A stretch of 64,000 nucleotides of DNA from Nostoc piscinale CENA21 (lineage in GTDB: Bacteria; Cyanobacteriota; Cyanobacteriia; Cyanobacteriales; Nostocaceae): assembly GCF_001298445.1 (NCBI RefSeq), contig NZ_CP012036.1, positions 1,863,263 through 1,927,262 of the forward strand, in the 5' to 3' direction. The first letter of the stretch is position 1. Each line of letters opens with the position of its first letter. The notes beneath the pieces are model-generated. The model was not told the DNA's origin. It saw only the letters and a list, made by a program, of their open reading frames with translations, and did no database searches. Positions 45,742-54,727 of this stretch are shown one piece after another. The position numbers and the translations under genes are program-made.

Positions 45742-46615
45742 ATGAGTAAAAAACATAATCTCATTGTTTGGTGTGGTTTGATTGTGGGTTTTTACTATTA
45801 TTCGTTTTTTTGGTTAAAAACACTAGTAAAGTTTTTGATTGGTGGTAGCACATTTCCATTATTGACTATTACTGCCGTTTATTTAGCATTACAAGAGTTA
45901 TGGCAGAATAAAATTAAAATTGCGAAATTCATTGCTACACCTATTCAACGAAGATTAGGTCATATTTTGATAGTATGTGGAGTTTTATTTTTCCCTTTCA
46001 GTCTTCATAAAGGGTGGAAACAAGCATTATTTTGGTTAGTAATTTTAATAGGTATTGTAATTAGCACTTGGGGAATAAAGTTCTTTAGATACTATTTACG
46101 TCCAATTTTCTTGATAATTTTCAGTATCTATCCCGGTATTAATGTTTTACCGGGATATGTATGGCAAGCCTTGACTCCCGAAAGAACAATGGATAAAATT
46201 CAAGCTTGGAGTGTGAATTTAGCACTTCACGCTATGGGTTATCCTAGCAATATTGATGGAACATGGGTGAACTTGCCTACAGGTAGCGTCAATATAGGAT
46301 GGGGCTGTAACGGATTTGATTTGATGGTCTTAATGTTGATGACTAGTCTGCTAATAGGTATAGCTTACAGACTAAAAGCCTCACAGATATTAATTATAAG
46401 TTTATTGGGGTGTATGATTGCTTTTGTCTTCAACACTGCCCGCATTACATTGCTGGCAATTTCCGTTGCTTATTGGGATGGACAATCATTTGATTTTTGG
46501 CATAGTGGCTGGGGCGGACAAATTTTTTTCTTTAGCTATGTTTACAGCATTTTATTATCTGTTGATGCAAATGCGTCTACTAGATTTTGCTCACAAATCT
46601 CATACTAGTAAGTAG
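45742..46615 (+). CDS. Cyanobacterial exosortase, frameshifted at a T7 run near the C-terminus
   Basis: The membrane protein has about eight helices and the three conserved exosortase residues: Cys in GWGCNGFDLM, Arg in FNTARITLL and His in DFWHSGWGGQ. Before the end, an extra T in the run 46523-46529 shifts the frame. With six T it reads GGQIFSLAMFTAFYYLLMQM and stops at 46613-46615, giving a 290-residue protein with a natural last helix; as given, the tail reads FFFSYVYSILLSVDANAS and is unlike the family. The restored stop codon TAG lies in the terminal repeat of the MITE-like element. The gene follows the repeat protein with the PEP-CTERM-like tail, which is probably its substrate. Confidence 0.88.
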
Positions 46616-46742
46616 GACTTACGTCTTTCAAGAATGGGTATAAGGGTGTAGGAGTTTAAAGGTGTAAGTATTCAAAATTCTTCCCTTTACCCTTAACCCC
46701 ATACACCAAGTCTCTACAACAAATCTTGGTGTGTAAGTCCTA
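46613..46742. mobile_element. MITE-like element between exosortase and amidase genes
   Basis: Ends TAGGACTTAC (left) and GTAAGTCCTA (right) bound 130 bp with inner words shared with the copies at 3012-3153 and 12959-13051. It sits exactly between two convergent genes. The left TAG is the stop of the frame-corrected exosortase, and the complementary right TAG (46740-46742) is the stop of the amidase. A hairpin-forming element here may also act as a terminator for both. Confidence 0.8.
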
Positions 46743-48575
46743 TTTCTGTTTAACACTCTTAAACCATTCAACAATTCCCTCGGATAAAACTTTGGTTAAT
46801 TTTTCCTGTTCTTGCGGATTTGTCACCCATTCAAATTCATTGGGATTACTCATAAAACCTAATTCCATGAGTATTGATGGTGCGGCGGCTGGTCGAGTTA
46901 AGGCCAAGTTATTCCAAAACACTCCGTAAGAAGGTCTATTGAGTTTTTTAACTAGATAGTTGTGCATGAATACTGCTAGGTTATGAGCTTGGGGATGATA
47001 CCAAAACATCCCAACTCCTTTGGTATTTTCTGCGTCACCGTCATCGGGTAAAGAGTTGTAATGAATAGAAAGTGCGATCGCAGGTTTTTCTTGAGTGATA
47101 ATTGCTTGACGCTCTGGTAAAGATACATCTTTGTCAACATCTCTTGTCATCACCACTGTTGCACCAAGTTCGAGCAAATTCTCGCGCAGCAACTTCCCTA
47201 CCGCCAAATTCACATCTTTTTCCAGATATCCTGTCGGGCCAGATGCACCAGATTCTTTACCACCATGTCCTGGATCAAGTAGAATCTTGATACCAGATAA
47301 AGGCTTGCGTCGCCGATTTTCAACGGCAGGCGGATGGCGTAAACCTAAAACCAGGGTCGTACCTTCATATCTCAGTTGATATCCCCACTGTTGCGATTGT
47401 TTGAGGTTAAAGGTGTACTGTACCTGTCCCGGAATCAGCTGTTGCCAATCAAGGCGAGAAATCACAGGGTCATCATCTAAACGAACAATATCTGTTTGGG
47501 CAGTGGTATTGTAAAGTATCAGAGTCAAAGTCTGATCACTTTGCTGCACGCTCACAGGTACAGGAAATTGTAAGGGAAAAACTATCTCTGTAGCATCAAT
47601 CAGCCTACGATATCCGACACTCCGAATAATTGTGCGTGGCGGAATTGCACCCGGTAAAATGCGAGTCTCCTTGCTATTAATCCAAGCACCGTAGTCTAAG
47701 CGCAACCACTCACCTTCTTTACCTGTAACTGTAGCTTGTGTTCCTTTTGGTAGTGGTGTCAGGCGAGAATAATCGGTACTGGGACCAGTGCGGGCTACAC
47801 CTGCATCTACTATCACTTCAGCCACAGGTAACTGTGCTGGGGAGAGAATGGCTATTTTGCCAGTTCCTGGTTGAGTAATTGTCTGACCATTCAGCGTCAG
47901 TTTAAACTGAGGTTGACCTAAATCTATCTCTTGATTAGCATCTCGGACAACAGCACCAGAAATGATGTTGTTACCGTAAAGTAGGCTGAAAGATTCAGAA
48001 TCAGGTTTCTGCACCGTAGTGCAACCTGCATACTTACCAGCAATTGGCTGAGAAGTAGGTTGGTTTCTGCCCGTAAGTGCTGCCAAATTACTAGGTAGTT
48101 GTACTTGTTGGGGTTGTGGTGCTAAGGCAATAGTTTGATTAGCGAGGTTTACAGAGACGTTAGCATTAGATGGGGCAACAGCACTAAAACAAATTAGTTC
48201 CCCTGGTAGTCTAGCAATATCCCCTGGTGGAGTCAGAGAACCTGGAGCAAATTCTAAGCCTTGTGGGACAACAGGCGCAGTTACCTGCCTTGTCACTTTA
48301 ATCTGAACAGTTTGATTGTTGTGACGGACTGTAAAAAGATTTTCTCCCAACTGTAACGGGAAACTCGGAGCAAAATGCCCGGATTGACTGCGGTTAATTA
48401 CCTTACCATTAATTAGTACTTGTCCATTATTTGGGGCTGTACCCAAAAAAAATATTTTTTCCGTACTGGTTTGGTGGTTAGGTGGTGGAAAAACAACAAT
48501 AAGAGATGAATCTGCTAATGCAACAGAGGAGGTAGCAATTAAACCGAATAAGACTAATGCAATAAATTTTTTCAC
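46740..48575 (-). CDS. N-acetylmuramoyl-L-alanine amidase (AmiC-like)
   Basis: The 611-residue exported protein starts with GTG at 48575 and a signal peptide (MKKFIALVLFGLIATSSVAL). It has a bacterial-SH3-like domain (about 250-310, GVARTGPSTDYSRLTPLPKG), an AMIN-like region (about 330-410), and a C-terminal Amidase_3 domain with the Zn ligands in LLDPGHGGKESGA, GYLEKDVNLAVGK and LSIHYNSLP. It cleaves peptidoglycan amide bonds and probably serves cell separation and septal pore formation in filaments, as AmiC does in Anabaena; this is inferred from family and not shown here. Its promoter region is shared with pyrG (90 bases between starts). Confidence 0.87.
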   Translation of the reverse strand: MKKFIALVLFGLIATSSVALADSSLIVVFPPPNHQTSTEKIFFLGTAPNNGQVLINGKVINRSQSGHFAPSFPLQLGENLFTVRHNNQTVQIKVTRQVTAPVVPQGLEFAPGSLTPPGDIARLPGELICFSAVAPSNANVSVNLANQTIALAPQPQQVQLPSNLAALTGRNQPTSQPIAGKYAGCTTVQKPDSESFSLLYGNNIISGAVVRDANQEIDLGQPQFKLTLNGQTITQPGTGKIAILSPAQLPVAEVIVDAGVARTGPSTDYSRLTPLPKGTQATVTGKEGEWLRLDYGAWINSKETRILPGAIPPRTIIRSVGYRRLIDATEIVFPLQFPVPVSVQQSDQTLTLILYNTTAQTDIVRLDDDPVISRLDWQQLIPGQVQYTFNLKQSQQWGYQLRYEGTTLVLGLRHPPAVENRRRKPLSGIKILLDPGHGGKESGASGPTGYLEKDVNLAVGKLLRENLLELGATVVMTRDVDKDVSLPERQAIITQEKPAIALSIHYNSLPDDGDAENTKGVGMFWYHPQAHNLAVFMHNYLVKKLNRPSYGVFWNNLALTRPAAAPSILMELGFMSNPNEFEWVTNPQEQEKLTKVLSEGIVEWFKSVKQK

Positions 48576-48664
48576 AACAAATCACAGAAGATTTCACGAC
48601 AGTGCCTGTGGCACAATTACGGGATGTATTTTGAGAAGGCGCAAGAGAGAAATACAAAATTACT

Positions 48665-50302
48665 ATGACTAAGTTTATCTTCGTAACTGGAGGTGTAGTT
48701 TCCAGTATCGGCAAGGGAATTGTAGCAGCAAGTCTAGGACGTTTGCTTAAATCACGGGATTATTCGGTGTCAATCTTAAAATTAGACCCCTATATTAATA
48801 TCGATCCCGGTACGATGAGTCCTTTTCAGCACGGGGAAGTTTTTGTTACCCAAGATGGGGCGGAAACAGATTTAGATTTGGGTCATTACGAACGCTTCAC
48901 CGATACTTTAATGTCACGTCTCAACAGTGTGACGACAGGCTCAATTTACCAAGCAGTAATTAATAGAGAACGACGCGGTGACTACAATGGCGGCACAGTC
49001 CAGGTAATTCCCCATATTACCAACGAAATTAAAGACCGGATTACATTGGTTGCTAAAGACACTAACCCTGATGTATTAATTACGGAAATTGGTGGTACGG
49101 TAGGAGATATTGAATCTCTGCCGTTTATGGAAGCAATTCGCCAGTTGCGGAAGCAAGTGGGACGGCAGAATGTGTTGTATATGCACGTCACTTTATTGCC
49201 TTACATTGCTTCGGCTGGGGAAATGAAAACCAAGCCAACACAGCATTCTGTGAAGGAATTGAGATCCATTGGCATTCAACCAGATATTTTAGTTTGTCGG
49301 AGCGATCGCCCGATCCCCGCAGGATTAAAGCAAAAATTATCTGAGTTCTGTGATGTACCAGAAAAATGTGTGATTACTTCCCAAGATGCTTTGAGTATCT
49401 ATGAAGTGCCACTGATTTTAGAACGGGAAGGCTTGGCAGAACAAGCATTAGCACTACTGCAAATGGAACAACGCATACCTGATTTAACTCAGTGGCGGAC
49501 AATGGTAGAACGGCTATATAGTCCAAAGCGGACTTTAGAAATTGCCATTGTGGGTAAATATGTGCGGTTAAGTGATGCTTATTTGTCAGTGGTAGAAGCG
49601 TTACGCCATGCAGCTATCGCCACCCATGCTGATTTGCGCCTGCGATGGATAAACTCAGAAATCTTAGAAACGGAACCAGCCGAAAATTATTTGGAAGGCG
49701 TGGACGGTGTACTAGTCCCTGGTGGTTTTGGAACGCGGGGAGTAGATGGTAAAATTGCTGCTATCAAGTATGCCCGCGATCGCCATATCCCATTTTTGGG
49801 TTTATGCTTAGGAATGCAATGTGCTGTCATTGAATGGGCTAGAAACATCGGTGGTTTTTCAGATGCTAACAGTGCTGAATTTGACCCTGATACGACTAAT
49901 CCAGTCATTAACCTCTTGCCAGAACAGCAGGACGTAGTTGATTTAGGCGGGACAATGCGCTTGGGTCTATATCCTTGCCAAATTCTGCCCAATACTTTAG
50001 CTGCAAAGCTTTATCAAGATGATGTGATTTATGAACGGCACCGACATAGATATGAATTCAACAATGCTTATCGTAAGCTGCTGTTAGAATCTGGCTATGT
50101 GATTAGTGGTACTTCTCCCGATGGCCGCTTAGTGGAAATTGTCGAATTTCCCAATCATCCGTTCTTTATCGCTTGTCAATTTCACCCAGAGTTTCAATCG
50201 CGTCCTAGCAATCCTCATCCTTTATTTGAGGGATTTATGCAGGCTGCGATCGCTCTTAACTACCCCAATACTAATCTACAAACACCTGTAGAAGTTTCTT
50301 AA
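48665..50302 (+). CDS. pyrG: CTP synthase
   Basis: The 545-residue protein has the amidoligase domain starting TKFIFVTGGVVSSIGKGIVA, the UTP/ATP binding blocks and KTKPTQHSVKELRSIGIQPD. The C-terminal glutaminase domain has FLGLCLGMQCAVIEWARN (nucleophile Cys), and His-Glu in ACQFHPEFQSRPSNPHPLFE. Both active sites are intact. It converts UTP to CTP using glutamine. The ATG at 48665 is the family start, 89 bases from the divergent amidase start. Confidence 0.97.
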   Translation: MTKFIFVTGGVVSSIGKGIVAASLGRLLKSRDYSVSILKLDPYINIDPGTMSPFQHGEVFVTQDGAETDLDLGHYERFTDTLMSRLNSVTTGSIYQAVINRERRGDYNGGTVQVIPHITNEIKDRITLVAKDTNPDVLITEIGGTVGDIESLPFMEAIRQLRKQVGRQNVLYMHVTLLPYIASAGEMKTKPTQHSVKELRSIGIQPDILVCRSDRPIPAGLKQKLSEFCDVPEKCVITSQDALSIYEVPLILEREGLAEQALALLQMEQRIPDLTQWRTMVERLYSPKRTLEIAIVGKYVRLSDAYLSVVEALRHAAIATHADLRLRWINSEILETEPAENYLEGVDGVLVPGGFGTRGVDGKIAAIKYARDRHIPFLGLCLGMQCAVIEWARNIGGFSDANSAEFDPDTTNPVINLLPEQQDVVDLGGTMRLGLYPCQILPNTLAAKLYQDDVIYERHRHRYEFNNAYRKLLLESGYVISGTSPDGRLVEIVEFPNHPFFIACQFHPEFQSRPSNPHPLFEGFMQAAIALNYPNTNLQTPVEVS

Positions 50303-50409
50303 CTCAAACTTGAGTTTTGAATTTACCCAAACCAACATTGACTTAGGACAGAGATATTTTGTTATACAGGGTTAGCATCATTTTTCCACATTGGACTTAA
50401 GGAGATGTT

Positions 50410-50832
50410 GTGCCGTACTGGATGAAAATCTTTTACGAGAGGAAAGAATATGTGATTAATTTTGACCGTGTAAATGCTTTTTGCTATGAAAAGAACGGCC
50501 GAGTTACTTTTTGGTTGCCTGATAGCGCCATTCCAATTGTCATTAATCCTCAAAACAATTTAGAAGATTATCAAAAAGTTCTCAAATATCTCGAACAAGT
50601 TACCGATGTCGAAGTAGACAGTGGTCACTGGGTAAAAATTATCGACGGCAAAAATGAATATGTCGTTAACCTGCATTGTATTAGTTCTTTCTGTCAAGAA
50701 CCCAATGGCAGGATAACTTTTTGGCTGCCAGATGGCACTATCCCGATCGTGATCAACCCCTCCAATAACCCAGATTCTTATCAGAAAGTTTTGCAGTTTG
50801 TAAAAAATACCACAGGATATTCTTTGTCTTAA
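50410..50832 (+). CDS. Protein with two copies of a 65-residue domain
   Basis: The 140-residue protein begins with GTG at 50410, with AAGGAG six bases before it. The first half (FYERKEYVINFDRVNAFCYE, VTFWLPDSAIPIVINPQNN) and the second half (IDGKNEYVVNLHCISSFCQE, ITFWLPDGTIPIVINPSNN) are clear tandem duplicates of one domain, each with a Cys, a TFWLPD motif and PIVINP. I recognise no named family. A cytoplasmic location is likely since there is no signal. pyrG ends 108 bases upstream. Confidence 0.7.
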   Translation: MPYWMKIFYERKEYVINFDRVNAFCYEKNGRVTFWLPDSAIPIVINPQNNLEDYQKVLKYLEQVTDVEVDSGHWVKIIDGKNEYVVNLHCISSFCQEPNGRITFWLPDGTIPIVINPSNNPDSYQKVLQFVKNTTGYSLS

Positions 50833-51008
50833 TCCAAAAATAATCGTCAGTATTCAGAATACAAAACTCAGAAGTGCAGACTATCTTGGTTTGTGCTGTG
50901 ATGTCATGGTAGCTTGATTAAAGTTGCCCAGTAGTGTCAGTTTGCGGCTGACTACTACTGGGAAATCCTCCGTAATTGATCAGGCCAACTAGGGAGGCAC
51001 AGCTAATC

Positions 51009-51464
51009 ATGACAAATAATTACGAAGATTCACATCTCCAAGACGAGATAAACAATAACCAATCTTTAGACGGGTTGCAAATTCTTGTAGTAGATGATAG
51101 CGACGATAGTTTGATTTTGACAACTTTTATTTTAGAAACTTATGGTATGCAAGTCACAACAGCAACATCAGCTTTAGAAGCACTCAAGTTAATCAAAAAT
51201 CAGAGATTTGATATTTTCATTTTTGATATTATGATGCCCAAAGTAGATGGATATTCTTTAATTCGCAAAGCCAGACAAATGTTACTCTGGCAAAAACGGC
51301 ATACACCTGCGATCGCTTTAACTTCTCTGACTGCGGAAGAAAGTTACAATATAGCATTGTTATCTGGTTTTCAAGGCTATGTTCCTAAACCTGTTGAAGC
51401 TGGTGTGTTAATCGCTGAAATTACAAAAGTTTTAGGAATTTCGCCAGGAGAAAATGGTGAATGA
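51009..51464 (+). CDS. Single-domain response regulator
   Basis: The 151-residue protein (ATG at 51009, preceded by GGGAGG) has the receiver fold: the acidic pair VVDDSDDS, the phosphoacceptor Asp in FIFDIMMPKVDGYSL, Thr/Ser in IALTSLTAEE and the Lys in GYVPKPVEAGVL. No output domain follows, as in CheY-like or phosphorelay intermediates. An N-terminal extension of about 30 residues is acidic. It is followed directly by the ureohydrolase gene. The cognate kinase is unknown; the multi-GAF kinase at 23780 is far away. Confidence 0.9.
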   Translation: MTNNYEDSHLQDEINNNQSLDGLQILVVDDSDDSLILTTFILETYGMQVTTATSALEALKLIKNQRFDIFIFDIMMPKVDGYSLIRKARQMLLWQKRHTPAIALTSLTAEESYNIALLSGFQGYVPKPVEAGVLIAEITKVLGISPGENGE

Positions 51465-51521
51465 TTGAAAGCGATCGCTAAAATACATACAGACAACCCA
51501 GGTAAATCTCGCAGGCGATCG

Positions 51522-52559
51522 ATGACAAACCAACTCCCAGACTATAATCCCAGTGGTGTCGGTGAAATTAACGGCAACCTCTTTGGTTTGCCCTTTGATT
51601 ATGAGTCAGCCAACTTAATTGTCTTTGCCGTACCTTGGGAAGTCACCGTTTCTTATGGTGCAGGTACAGCCAACGGCCCCCAAAGAATCCTCGATGCTTC
51701 AACACAACTAGATTTATTTGACTTTGATAACCCAGATGGCTGGAAACAGGGAATTTTCTTGGTTGAAATTCCTCAAGATATTTTAGAAAAAAATAATTAC
51801 TATCGCACCCTAGCCGCCCAAATCATCGAAAGGCTGGCAGAAGGTAAACCCCTCACAGACGTACCCGATTTAACTCCCATCCTCACAGAAATTAATCAGG
51901 CTTCTTTACAAGTAAATCAGTGGTTATTTACCCAGTCTCAAGCAGCCATCAATCAGGGTAAGCAAGTTGCAGTTATTGGTGGAGATCACAGTTCTCCATT
52001 AGGTTTTCTTCAAGCACTGGCAACTAAATATTCTGACTACGGCATTCTGCACATTGACGCACATGCAGACTTACGCGATGCCTATGAAGGATTTGAATTT
52101 TCTCATGCTTCCATCATGTTTAACGCTGTGAAACTACCGCAAATCTCTAAATTAGTCCAGGTAGGTTTACGTGATATCAGTCATGATGAAGTGCAAATGA
52201 TTGATCAATCTCATGGTCGTATAGTTGCCTATTATGACCCAGCCATCAAGCAAAAACTTTATGCTGGCATCACCTGGATAGAAATATGCCGCGAAATTAT
52301 CAACCATTTGCCAGAATATGTCTACATTAGCTTTGATATCGATGGTTTAGATCCAAAACTTTGCCCCAACACAGGTACACCTGTGGCTGGTGGGTTGGAA
52401 TTAGAACAAGCATTCTGTATATTGCGTGAACTAGTCAATAGCGGTAGAAAAATTATTGGCTTTGATGTTTGTGAAGTGGGTGATGCAGAGTGGGATGGCA
52501 ACGTAGGTGCGAGAGTAGTCTATAAACTCGCCAATTTCATAGAATTATCTCAGCGATAA
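51522..52559 (+). CDS. Ureohydrolase (agmatinase/arginase family)
   Basis: The 345-residue protein has all the metal-binding motifs of the arginase fold: VIGGDHSSPLGF (His), HIDAHADLRDAYEGFEFSHA (DAHAD) and SFDIDGLDPKLCPNTGTPV (DIDGLDP). The N-terminal FAVPWEVTVSYGAGTANGPQ block is typical of cyanobacterial members. Family proteins hydrolyse agmatine, arginine, guanidine or formimidoglutamate. In Synechocystis a related protein (Sll1077) is a nickel-dependent guanidine hydrolase, so the substrate should not be named from family alone. The ATG at 51522 is chosen over a TTG 57 bases earlier that overlaps the regulator stop; HIP1 sites lie in the gap. Confidence 0.85.
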   Translation: MTNQLPDYNPSGVGEINGNLFGLPFDYESANLIVFAVPWEVTVSYGAGTANGPQRILDASTQLDLFDFDNPDGWKQGIFLVEIPQDILEKNNYYRTLAAQIIERLAEGKPLTDVPDLTPILTEINQASLQVNQWLFTQSQAAINQGKQVAVIGGDHSSPLGFLQALATKYSDYGILHIDAHADLRDAYEGFEFSHASIMFNAVKLPQISKLVQVGLRDISHDEVQMIDQSHGRIVAYYDPAIKQKLYAGITWIEICREIINHLPEYVYISFDIDGLDPKLCPNTGTPVAGGLELEQAFCILRELVNSGRKIIGFDVCEVGDAEWDGNVGARVVYKLANFIELSQR

Positions 52560-52670
52560 TGCAGTCGAAGTATAGGTGAGGATATTTAAAAAGCACGAAC
52601 GTCGAGTATAGTCGACTCTTACTTCCTGCCTCCTGCCATAATAGATATTGCCATCAAACTTCAGCAAACA

Positions 52671-52943
52671 TTACGATACTTTTGGTTGATACCACAAAGA
52701 TAAATTCAACTGTGAACAAAAGTAATCTCCTGCAACGATTTGCTGCTTGTGGTCAACTATCCAATCATACAGTTGTGCGGCTCTTGCTAGTGCTACCTGT
52801 TCAGAACGATACAGCCTTGGACTCGGACAGAAAACTTCGCCATTGATGTGTATCCCTGCAATCAACCAATAGTCGCTGCATTCACCCTCTGGTAAAATTT
52901 CTAAAAACCCGCTACTGTAAGGCTCGATTATTCCCATATTCAT
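52671..52943 (-). CDS. Small conserved hypothetical protein
   Basis: The 90-residue protein (ATG at 52943, with another ATG two codons on) contains SSGFLEILPEGECSDYWLIA, GIHINGEVFCPSPRLYRSEQ, ALARAAQLYDWIVDHKQQIV and CSQLNLSLWYQPKVS. Three Cys and many aromatic residues are present and no signal or membrane segment is seen. I do not recognise a named family. It converges with the ureohydrolase gene. Confidence 0.6.
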   Translation of the reverse strand: MNMGIIEPYSSGFLEILPEGECSDYWLIAGIHINGEVFCPSPRLYRSEQVALARAAQLYDWIVDHKQQIVAGDYFCSQLNLSLWYQPKVS

Positions 52944-53241
52944 TTGCAAGCTTGACAAAAAACCGTCCTATTTAATCTACCGAGGGTTTCCCGAAATAAA
53001 AGTAGTGTAAGCTCTATTTGTTATGCTTCAGGTATTTGATCTATGATTAACCATATATGAAATATATCTAGTAGTGTAAATTCCATGACAGCTTGCAGAA
53101 ACTAACTTCTAAATTCACAAAACTAGTATGATTGCTGTCTACGTCTAGCTATCTGACTCATCTTAACTTTTATACCTATTCTCAAACTGCGGCTCTAGTA
53201 CTTTAGCTCCTTAAAATATCTTAACAAGAGGATAGATTAAA
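52944..53241. other. Intergenic region between two hypothetical genes
   Basis: No gene is present in these bases. A run of T and A with no recognised promoter leads to the plus-strand gene at 53242. AGAGGATAG at 53227-53235 is a ribosome binding site for that gene. Confidence 0.35.
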
Positions 53242-53652
53242 TTGACAGTAAACACACTTCTCGAACGAATCAACCAACATCAATATCTGCGTGATTTGCG
53301 AAATAAATTACTCCATCTTCACCGGATGTTACTAGATACAGAACGCATTAACTATGAGCAAATTCATGGCAGAGTATCAACTAGTGAACTCTTTCAACTT
53401 GTAATTGCACATGAGCAATTTGCTTGGCTACATCGAATTTCTGAATTAGTCGTGCAGATTGATGAAACTCTAACATCTGATCAACCCATATCATTAGAAG
53501 ATGTGCAGAATTTAATTGCCAATGCTCGCAGTTTAATTGTACCTTCTGAGGTTGGTAATGAGTTTGCCAGAAAATACTATGCTGCTCTTCAAAGTGAACC
53601 AAGTGTTGTATTAGCACATGCAGTAGTCTCAGAACTTTTAGCTATTAAGTAA
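53242..53652 (+). CDS. Cyanobacterial hypothetical protein, helical
   Basis: The 136-residue protein starts with TTG at 53242, and AAGAGGATAG lies about ten bases before it. It is alpha-helical (LLERINQHQYLRDLRNKLLH, LLDTERINYEQIHG, LFQLVIAHEQFAWLHRISEL), with IDETLTSDQPISLEDVQNLI and EVGNEFARKYYAAL. No family name is known to me, though the pattern resembles a conserved cyanobacterial protein. A perfect terminator follows the gene, which supports a separate transcript. Confidence 0.6.
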   Translation: MTVNTLLERINQHQYLRDLRNKLLHLHRMLLDTERINYEQIHGRVSTSELFQLVIAHEQFAWLHRISELVVQIDETLTSDQPISLEDVQNLIANARSLIVPSEVGNEFARKYYAALQSEPSVVLAHAVVSELLAIK

Positions 53653-53666
53653 ATAAAGCAAAGTAG

Positions 53667-53710
53667 AGGATATGTATAGTAAAATTACTTTACTATACAT
53701 ATCCTTTTTT
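53667..53710 (+). terminator. Strong Rho-independent terminator
   Basis: AGGATATGTATAGTAAA pairs perfectly with TTTACTATACATATCCT across a 5-base loop and is followed by six T. It begins 15 bases after the stop of the helical hypothetical gene. Confidence 0.92.
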
Positions 53711-53871
53711 ATTGTTTATCTAAGATTATTGAAAATAAGTAGGTTGGGTGAAACGTAGACACCTGAAGGGTGGCTTCCCGCAGGGTAGTAAAACCCAACA
53801 AATAAACTACTTCAAAACACAAAATGATATTAGTTGTGTTAAGACAGGGATGACCTAAAAATCGTCATTTC

Positions 53872-54726
53872 ATGCAGCAGCAAAAGAATCAATTTAGTCA
53901 TCTCACAGCCATAGAAAGAACATACCTGTCATTTCCAGCAAAATTTCTCTTAAATCAAAAGCTACTACGAGGGAAAATACTAGATTTTGGTTGTGGTTTT
54001 GGTAACGATGTGAAATTGTTACGCGAACAAGGTTTTGATATTACAGGATATGATCCTTATTATTTGCCTGATTACCCTTATGGAAAATTTGACACAATAA
54101 TTTGTTTTTATGTGTTAAATGTCTTGTTTGCGGAAGAACAAGCTAATGTTTTAATGGAAGTATCTCATCTGTTAAAGCCAGGTGGTAAAGCTTATTATGT
54201 CGTCAGACGAGATATTAAAAAACAAGGCTTTAGAGAACATTATGTTCATAAAAAACCAACATATCAATGTATAGTTAAGCTACCGTTTCATTCTATTTAT
54301 TTAGATGAAAGCCGAGAAATATATAAATATAACCACTACAACTACCAAAGAAATTCATCGAATAATTGTATATTCTGCAATCCCTATAAAAATTTAAACC
54401 TATTAACAGAATCAGCAACAGCTTATGCAATATTCGATGGTTATCCTGTAAGCAAAGGTCATGTTTTAGTTATTCCCAAACGCCATGTAAGTAATTATTT
54501 TGAACTACCCTTTAAAGAACAATCTGCTTGTTGGTGGATGGTGAACAAGGTTCAAGAGATGCTCAAAACAGAATTTACACCTGATGGTTTTAATGTAGGT
54601 ATGAATATTAACCGAGAAGCTGGACAAAATATTATGCACGCCAGTATTCATATCATACCTCGTTATCAAGGTGATAATATGGGTTCTAAAAGTGGCATTA
54701 GGAATGTGATCACTAAAAGGCAGTAA
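53872..54726 (+). CDS. SAM methyltransferase fused to a HIT domain
   Basis: The 284-residue protein has a class I methyltransferase domain (about 1-150): KILDFGCGFGNDVKLLREQG, motif DPYYLPDYPYGKFDTIICFY and a post-core VLMEVSHLLKPGGKAYYVV. A HIT domain starts at CIFCNPYKN (about 165), the usual HIT opening, with VSKGHVLVIPKRHVSNYFEL and the HIT motif in GQNIMHASIHIIPRYQGD. The catalytic triad of HIT is His-x-His-x-His; here the middle His is Ser (H-A-S-I-H), so activity may be altered. Methyltransferase-HIT fusions are known from sequence annotation. The next gene on the opposite strand, a PhyH oxygenase, stops one base away. Confidence 0.85.
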   Translation: MQQQKNQFSHLTAIERTYLSFPAKFLLNQKLLRGKILDFGCGFGNDVKLLREQGFDITGYDPYYLPDYPYGKFDTIICFYVLNVLFAEEQANVLMEVSHLLKPGGKAYYVVRRDIKKQGFREHYVHKKPTYQCIVKLPFHSIYLDESREIYKYNHYNYQRNSSNNCIFCNPYKNLNLLTESATAYAIFDGYPVSKGHVLVIPKRHVSNYFELPFKEQSACWWMVNKVQEMLKTEFTPDGFNVGMNINREAGQNIMHASIHIIPRYQGDNMGSKSGIRNVITKRQ

Positions 54727-54727
54727 T

